The position numbers were made by a program, and so were the translations under genes. From Halosimplex carlsbadense 2-9-1 (lineage in GTDB: Archaea > Halobacteriota > Halobacteria > Halobacteriales > Haloarculaceae): DNA of 53,315 nt. Shown here one piece after another: positions 49,940 to 53,315 of the stretch; position 1 is the first letter of the stretch, and every line of letters starts with the position of its first letter. The stretch covers positions 1-53,315 of the forward strand of contig NZ_AOIU01000032.1 in assembly GCF_000337455.1 (NCBI RefSeq). Reading direction: 5' to 3'. Below the pieces are notes generated by a model, which saw nothing but the letters and a program-made list of their open reading frames with translations, made no database searches and was not told where the DNA came from.

Positions 49940-50533
49940 ATGAACAGACGACAGTTCCTCGCAGCGGTGCCAGCAAGTCTCTTACTGGCCGGTTGCGGGA
50001 ATGACGGTTCGGGCACGAGCGGCGACGGAGGCGGCGGCGATAACTCGACACCGACGCCCGGGCCGGCAGATCAGTCGGGCGGTGAGACTCCCTCTCCAAC
50101 GCCGGAGCCAACCCCGACCGACTCGCCGACGCCGGAGCCAACCCCGACCGACTCGCCGACGCCGAATCCGACCCCGACCAACTCGCCGACACCGATTGAC
50201 ACAGGTACCCCCGAACCCGCGCAGTTCGAGGTCGTCGAGTGGCTCGTCCCTGACTCAGTCAAGGTCGACGAAATGCACAGCTACGGGCTTAAGATCCGAA
50301 ACACCGGTGGACAGGCCGGTACCTTCGTAGGGGAACTGGAAGTCAGCAGGAAACAATTGGACGAGTGGCGGGAGTCGGCGACACTGAATATCGGCCCGCT
50401 CGAACCAGGCGAAACAGGCACCGAGGAGAGACCGTTCGCCTATTCAGAGCCGATGACCGTCCAGTTCCGCCTCACTGACTTTGATGCTCAGACCACCTAC
50501 GAGGTCGTGCGCCCCACGATGGAGTCTCCGTAA
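49940..50533 (+). CDS. Transposon-borne lipoprotein with Pro/Thr repeat stalk
   Basis: A 197-residue surface lipoprotein. MNRRQFLAAVPASLLLAGC gives a twin-arginine signal and lipobox (Cys19). Then comes a stalk rich in Gly/Asp and Pro-Thr, with the decamer PEPTPTDSPT repeated three times (encoded by 50101-50190), and from about 94 a beta-sandwich-like domain (FEVVEWLVPDSVKVDEMHSYGLKIRNTGGQAGTFVGELEVSRK...) resembling CARDB. Such proteins are cell-wall-exposed in haloarchaea. It is the only intact gene in the cargo. Its GC is lower than the chromosome around it. Confidence 0.7.
   Translation: MNRRQFLAAVPASLLLAGCGNDGSGTSGDGGGGDNSTPTPGPADQSGGETPSPTPEPTPTDSPTPEPTPTDSPTPNPTPTNSPTPIDTGTPEPAQFEVVEWLVPDSVKVDEMHSYGLKIRNTGGQAGTFVGELEVSRKQLDEWRESATLNIGPLEPGETGTEERPFAYSEPMTVQFRLTDFDAQTTYEVVRPTMESP
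50101..50190 (+). repeat. 30-bp tandem repeat in lipoprotein stalk
   Basis: Two perfect 30-base units (50101-50130 and 50131-50160) start GCCGGAGCCAACCCC and end CGACTCGCCGAC; a third, degenerate unit follows (50161-50190). Each encodes ten stalk residues, so unit number could vary in frame. Confidence 0.8.
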
Positions 50534-50538
50534 CTAAC

Positions 50539-50776
50539 GACGAACTCCTGGCGAGCGAGCAGCAGGTCCTCATCCGAGGCGATATCCAGAACAACCGCGC
50601 TTGACTACATCGAGGTGATCGCCCAGGCATGGAACGATACCGGCGCTATCATTGGGACTGTGTGGACGAACTTCACCGAGATCTCCGCAGGAGGAAGCGT
50701 CTCGTTCGAGCAAGAGTCGATAACAAACGGTCGAAACGGCGCGGTCAGCGACTACAGCGTGGTACTGACTACGTAG
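50539..50776 (+). pseudogene. Frameshifted FxLYD-domain protein fragment
   Basis: Frame one reads DELLASEQQVLIRGDIQNNRA then stops near 50602; the frame shifted by one base continues LDYIEVIAQAWNDTGAIIGTVWTNFTEISAGGSVSFEQESI...YSVVLTT to a stop at 50774-50776. Together these give the FxLYD pattern (G-x-I/V-x-NN...Y-x-V-x-A...G-x-I-x-G). One base gained or lost around 50590-50602 breaks the gene. There is no N-terminal signal in front; it directly follows the intact lipoprotein gene. Confidence 0.65.
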
Positions 50777-50884
50777 ATTCCGGCTGTGTCTTCGGCACTT
50801 TGCAGGTATCTGTTAGCGGGTCTTCGGTCTCCTCGGCTAACCCACAGGCTTGGTCGTGGACACCTCGAACGCGTTCCCGTTCGG

Positions 50885-51135
50885 TTAGCCATCTGGTTCT
50901 ACGTTGGCGTGACAAGCACGACACAGCGTCACGAGATTTTCTAATATATGAGCGGTGCTCTCGTAATCAAATGCACGGACTGGCTGAATGTGATGGACAT
51001 CTAATCCTCTTCCGTGTTTTTCGCGGTGCTCTTCTTGCCCCATCCCGCAGTGTTGGTATTGGTAAAAATCCCGTTTCCATGCCTTCTTCCGATACCGATG
51101 CCACTTTGCGCCGTAATATTCAGGCGTGTTTGATA
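50885..51135 (-). pseudogene. HNH endonuclease fragment, 5' end removed by IS6
   Basis: The last 83 residues of an HNH nuclease: LSNTPEYYGAKWHRYRKKAWKRDFYQYQHCGMGQ...LDVHHIQPVRAFDYESTAHILENLVTLCRACHANVEPDG. The HNH core His-His, Asn and Cys-x-x-Cys-His are present. The first zinc Cys, normally in C-x-x-C before GM, is Tyr (YQYQHCG), an early sign of decay. The reading frame runs into the IS6 end at 51136, where the N-terminal part is missing. Confidence 0.7.
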
Positions 51136-51832
51136 GGTCGTGTTTAGTTAGTGGCATTGTGCCAGCGTGCGAAGGTTTGCAGCCATGATTCGGCGGTTTT
51201 CGGTTCAACGTGACTGAAGGAGTTTGAGAACGACGACGTTCGACGCTTCAGTTCTCGAAAGATCCGCTCGATAGCGTTGCGATTTCCGTGGCGACGCATC
51301 TGAAATCGGAGTCCAGCTCGTTGCAGTGCGGTTTGGAGGTGTTTCGCGCCGTCGACGAGAAAGACGGCGGTTTCAACATCGTGTTTGTGCCGCAGTTCGC
51401 GGGGGAAAATCTCGGTGAGAGCTGTCGTAGTCGTTGCAAAGAGCTGGAGGTGAAGCAGGTTGTTTGTTTCGGGGTCTGCAGCGGCGTACAGCCAGAATTG
51501 CTGATCGTTGATCCGAATCACTGTTTCGTCGAGCGCGATTTGATTCGGCGATCGGCCAGATTCAGGCTGTAGATCGGCTTTCTGGACCCAATCGTGGACC
51601 GCTTTGGGACTCCGTTCGACACCCAGGGCTTCGAGTAGATCGGTGGTATTCGACAGCGACAATCCCGCAACGTGCGATTGAACACCTTGCGCCATCGCGG
51701 GCTTGGGTGTCCGCTCGCGCTCCACAAAATCCAAATCTATCCAGTCTCTATGACCGCTGAGGCGGGCAATTTCTGCCATGAATCAGCAAGAAATTCGCCT
51801 GCCCCACTTTTCACGCGTAACTAAACACGACC
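51136..51832 (-). mobile_element. Complete IS6-family insertion sequence
   Basis: About 697 bases bounded by the perfect 15-base inverted repeat GGTCGTGTTTAGTTA / TAACTAAACACGACC, carrying one intact transposase gene. Left flank is GTTTGATA, right flank GGCCGATC, so no duplication of its own. Confidence 0.8.
51144..51779 (-). CDS. IS6-family DDE transposase
   Basis: A full-length 211-residue transposase of the haloarchaeal IS6 type. N-terminus AEIARLSGHRDWIDLDFVERERTP, a helix-turn-helix-like LSLSNTTDLLEALGVERSPKAVHDWVQKADL, then the catalytic Asp84 (ALDETVIR), Asp143 (FLVDGAKHL) and Glu171 (RNAIERIFRELKRR). All three residues and the reading frame are intact, so it may be active. GC and codon use differ from neighbours. 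Confidence 0.9.
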   Translation of the reverse strand: MAEIARLSGHRDWIDLDFVERERTPKPAMAQGVQSHVAGLSLSNTTDLLEALGVERSPKAVHDWVQKADLQPESGRSPNQIALDETVIRINDQQFWLYAAADPETNNLLHLQLFATTTTALTEIFPRELRHKHDVETAVFLVDGAKHLQTALQRAGLRFQMRRHGNRNAIERIFRELKRRTSSFSNSFSHVEPKTAESWLQTFARWHNATN

Positions 51833-51840
51833 GGCCGATC
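51833..51840. repeat. 8-bp direct repeat (right), target-site duplication
   Basis: GGCCGATC, identical to 49673-49680 and directly after the right IS6 end. Confidence 0.7.
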
Positions 51841-51892
51841 GGGGCCAACGCATTAGTATCTGGTAGCTGAACGGTGCGTGGAGACAAGTTCG

Positions 51893-52129
51893 ATGGGAAT
51901 TCTGGATTCGTTCGGAGCGCTCGTTGGGAGTATCGTCGCGTCACTCGTACTGCTGGTGTTCGCCATCTTCAGCTTCTTCGTCACGGTGTTCATCGTCGAC
52001 GTGGGGGCGGGACTGGCGGGGTACTCGCCGAGCGGCGACTTCGTCGCGCTCTCGGCGGCCATCCTGGCCGCGGGGGCTATCGTCGCCGGCGCGTCGCCGC
52101 TGGCCGGCACTGGCGGCGACACCGAGTAA
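51893..52129 (+). CDS. Small two-helix membrane protein
   Basis: A 78-residue membrane protein: MGILDSFGALVGSIVASLVLLVFAIFSFFVTVFIVDVGAGLAGYSPSGDFVALSAAILAAGAIVAGASPL. The first long helix spans about residues 8-35, a second about 48-68. The ATG is chosen over a GTG at 51878. Family not recognised. It lies 60 bases right of the transposon, whose insertion may have separated it from former upstream DNA. Confidence 0.55.
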   Translation: MGILDSFGALVGSIVASLVLLVFAIFSFFVTVFIVDVGAGLAGYSPSGDFVALSAAILAAGAIVAGASPLAGTGGDTE

Positions 52130-52149
52130 CCGCGGCCGACGGCGACCGG

Positions 52150-52896
52150 TTACATATACATGCGGTCTTCCGGCTGTTGCTCCTCGCGGGCCAATTCGAC
52201 GCGTTCGGCCAGATCCTGGTAGTGGCGCTGGACCTCGGAGGCGAACGACTCCATGGGGCCGGTGTCGACGCCCAGGCCGTACACGTCGTCGACCGTCTCG
52301 ACGAGGCGGAGGGCCGCCTCCGCGTCGGGTGCCTGCGCGTGTGCCGGAGTGGCGAAGACACAGGCTCCCAGCGGCGAGTCGATCCCGCGGGCCAGGACGC
52401 TCGCCTTGACGCCGTCGGTGAACCCGGTCGCCATCGGCGGCACGTCGGCGTCGTCGAGCCGCGCCTGCCGGTAGTCCTCGGTAGCGACGTAGAACGTGCG
52501 GTGGTCCGTCTCGGCGTGGGGCATCTGGACGCCCGAGCAGACGACCGTCTCAGAGATATCCGCGTCTTCGGTCCACGAGAGCAGGGCGTCGCTGAACGAC
52601 CGCGCTGCGGTGGTCGGGACGAACAGCTCGCTCACGAGTACGACGACCGGGACCGACTCCCCGGAGAACAGCCGGACCGGGTGGCGCGGCGTTCCCTGGT
52701 CGAACGGTGTGATCGTCGGTAGGTCGGGCGCGGTCACGTGCCCCACCGGTTCGAGACCCAGCTGTTCGACCAGGTAGTCCACCGCTGTCAGGCCAGCGAG
52801 CCCGAACTCCGAGAATCCAGCCACCAGCGCTTCGCCCGTGGTGTCGCCCGTCTCGTGGATCTCGAACGTCGCGTCCGTCGCCGACTGTGGGTCCAT
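52150..52896 (-). CDS. PAC2 family (proteasome-assembly-chaperone-like) protein
   Basis: A 248-residue protein of the PAC2 superfamily: ALVAGFSEFGLAGLTAVDYLVEQLGLEPVGHVTAPDLPTITPFDQGTPRHPVRLFSG, then VVVLVSELFVPTTAARSFSDALLSW and GVDTGPMESFASEVQRHYQDLAERVELAREEQQPEDRMYM. Archaeal relatives help proteasome assembly or act as ATP-independent chaperones; this is family-based. The ATG at 52896 gives MDPQSATDATFEIHE; the longer upstream frame is basic and out of character. Confidence 0.78.
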   Translation of the reverse strand: MDPQSATDATFEIHETGDTTGEALVAGFSEFGLAGLTAVDYLVEQLGLEPVGHVTAPDLPTITPFDQGTPRHPVRLFSGESVPVVVLVSELFVPTTAARSFSDALLSWTEDADISETVVCSGVQMPHAETDHRTFYVATEDYRQARLDDADVPPMATGFTDGVKASVLARGIDSPLGACVFATPAHAQAPDAEAALRLVETVDDVYGLGVDTGPMESFASEVQRHYQDLAERVELAREEQQPEDRMYM

Positions 52897-53085
52897 AGGG
52901 GCGCTACGACCACGAACCACAAAGCGGTTGCCCGGCCTCGACGGGGGTGTCGCCGGCCGATCGGGTCGAACACCTCGCCTCGACGCACGACCGGCGGTCC
53001 GTGGCTCGCCGTCGACCCGCGGGGACCCCGTCGCTCGAACTGCCTGTGACACAACCCTTTTGCCGGGTGGGACGGACACCTCGGC

Positions 53086-53315
53086 ATGGTCCAGTGGGTG
53101 CGGGCGCTCTCGATCGCGGTCGGACAGGCGGCCACGCCGACCGAGGGGACCGGGACGCCCGGCGGCGACGCGACCGCGACGCCCGGCAGCGATGCGACGG
53201 ACTACTCGTGGCTCCCCGACGGTGTGCGGAGCGTCCTCGACGCCACACCCCTCCCCGTGATCCACCTCGCCCAGTCGCTGGTCGTCATCGCGCTCGCCTA
53301 CTTCGTCTCACAGTT
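53086..53315 (+). CDS. N-terminus of a membrane protein, cut by window end
   Basis: The frame from ATG 53086 stays open to the window end (76 residues): MVQWVRALSIAVGQAATPTEGTGTPGG..., a Gly/Thr/Pro-rich outer segment, WLPDGVRSVLDATPLPVIHLAQ and the start of a membrane helix SLVVIALAYFVSQ. The pattern resembles the N-terminus of small-conductance mechanosensitive channels, but too little is visible to decide. Confidence 0.45.
   Translation, partial: MVQWVRALSIAVGQAATPTEGTGTPGGDATATPGSDATDYSWLPDGVRSVLDATPLPVIHLAQSLVVIALAYFVSQ

Larger units (their letters stand above)
49681..51832. mobile_element. Composite IS6-family structure
   Basis: The unit starts with GGTCGTGTTTAGTTA (49681-49695) and ends with its complement TAACTAAACACGACC (51818-51832), inside an 8-bp duplication GGCCGATC. 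It consists of a truncated IS6 copy (49681 to about 49802), a cargo of about 1.3 kb, and a full IS6 copy (51136-51832) in the same orientation. The full copy alone is not flanked by an 8-bp repeat (GTTTGATA on its left), so the duplication belongs to the whole unit. Its cargo is a lipoprotein gene and two broken genes. Confidence 0.72.

Noticed and set aside
50101..50190. Spaced repeats as a possible CRISPR
   Set aside because: Units are contiguous without spacers and encode a Pro/Thr stalk in frame.
1..53315. tRNA, rRNA, CRISPR or replication origin
   Set aside because: I found no cloverleaf, rRNA segment, repeat-spacer array or cdc6/orc gene with origin boxes by eye; gins51-priS alone does not mark an origin. 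A covariance-model search would be decisive for small RNAs.

Overview
The window is GC-rich chromosomal DNA from a haloarchaeon (class Halobacteria). The proteins are acidic, promoters are short AT-rich boxes about 25-30 bases before the start codon, and many starts look leaderless. Recognisable archaeal or haloarchaeal genes include trmB, priS-gins51, dpsA, archease, rtcB, a pccX-type carboxylase subunit and twin-arginine/lipobox lipoproteins. Genus is not decidable from the sequence alone; a Haloarcula-like relative is my guess.

Layout. (1) 1-3100: the glucose-responsive regulator TrmB, a second winged-helix regulator, and a GT2 glycosyltransferase. (2) 3118-10982: a minus-strand iron-uptake block. 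A binding protein, permease and ATPase of the ferric (Fbp) type run into a membrane glycosyltransferase and an orphan gluconate-dehydrogenase subunit 3; upstream is a reversibly-glycosylated-polypeptide-like glycosyltransferase. Both transcription units carry a 16-bp TTTAGG-N4-CCTAAA palindrome typical of DtxR-family iron regulators. A third copy sits before a 64-aa gene at 18359 that runs head-on into dpsA. (3) 11200-15600: a propionyl-CoA/PHA module made of an acetoacetyl-CoA reductase, carboxyltransferase PccB, small subunit PccX and a two-subunit thiolase with Ser in place of the nucleophilic Cys. (4) 15700-23080: hypothetical genes, a Gfo/Idh/MocA oxidoreductase, dpsA, ADP-forming acetyl-CoA synthetase and a Pta N-terminal-domain-like protein. 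(5) 23337-28372: a biotin cluster bioB-bioU-(unknown)-bioF-bioD, with BioU apparently replacing BioA. (6) 28439-37459: archaetidylserine synthase, threonine synthase, membrane proteins, thioredoxin and a PRC-barrel protein bracketed by two inverted copies of a palindromic repeat, an OsmC protein, a histidine kinase and a metallo-hydrolase. (7) 37594-49668: HtrA-like protease, gins51-priS, a flavin-halogenase-like protein with an altered active site, GNAT, DUF502 protein, archease, DoxX, a lower-GC lipoprotein gene, rtcB, a pilin and an eIF-2B-like protein. (8) 49673-51840: a composite IS6-family structure flanked by an 8-bp direct repeat, carrying a lipoprotein and two broken genes. (9) 51893-53315: small membrane protein, PAC2 protein, and the start of a membrane protein cut by the window end.

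How parts connect. The iron boxes tie uptake, two glycosyltransferases, a small acidic protein and possibly iron storage (DpsA) into one response. The biotin cluster would supply the cofactor for the acyl-CoA carboxylase whose PccB and PccX subunits are in the window; the biotinylated subunit is not. Archease and RtcB act together in RNA ligation but are separated here by DoxX and a lipoprotein gene of different base composition. The best candidates for something not well described are the iron-controlled glycosyltransferases, the 64-aa gene opposing dpsA, the unknown protein in the biotin cluster and the altered halogenase.
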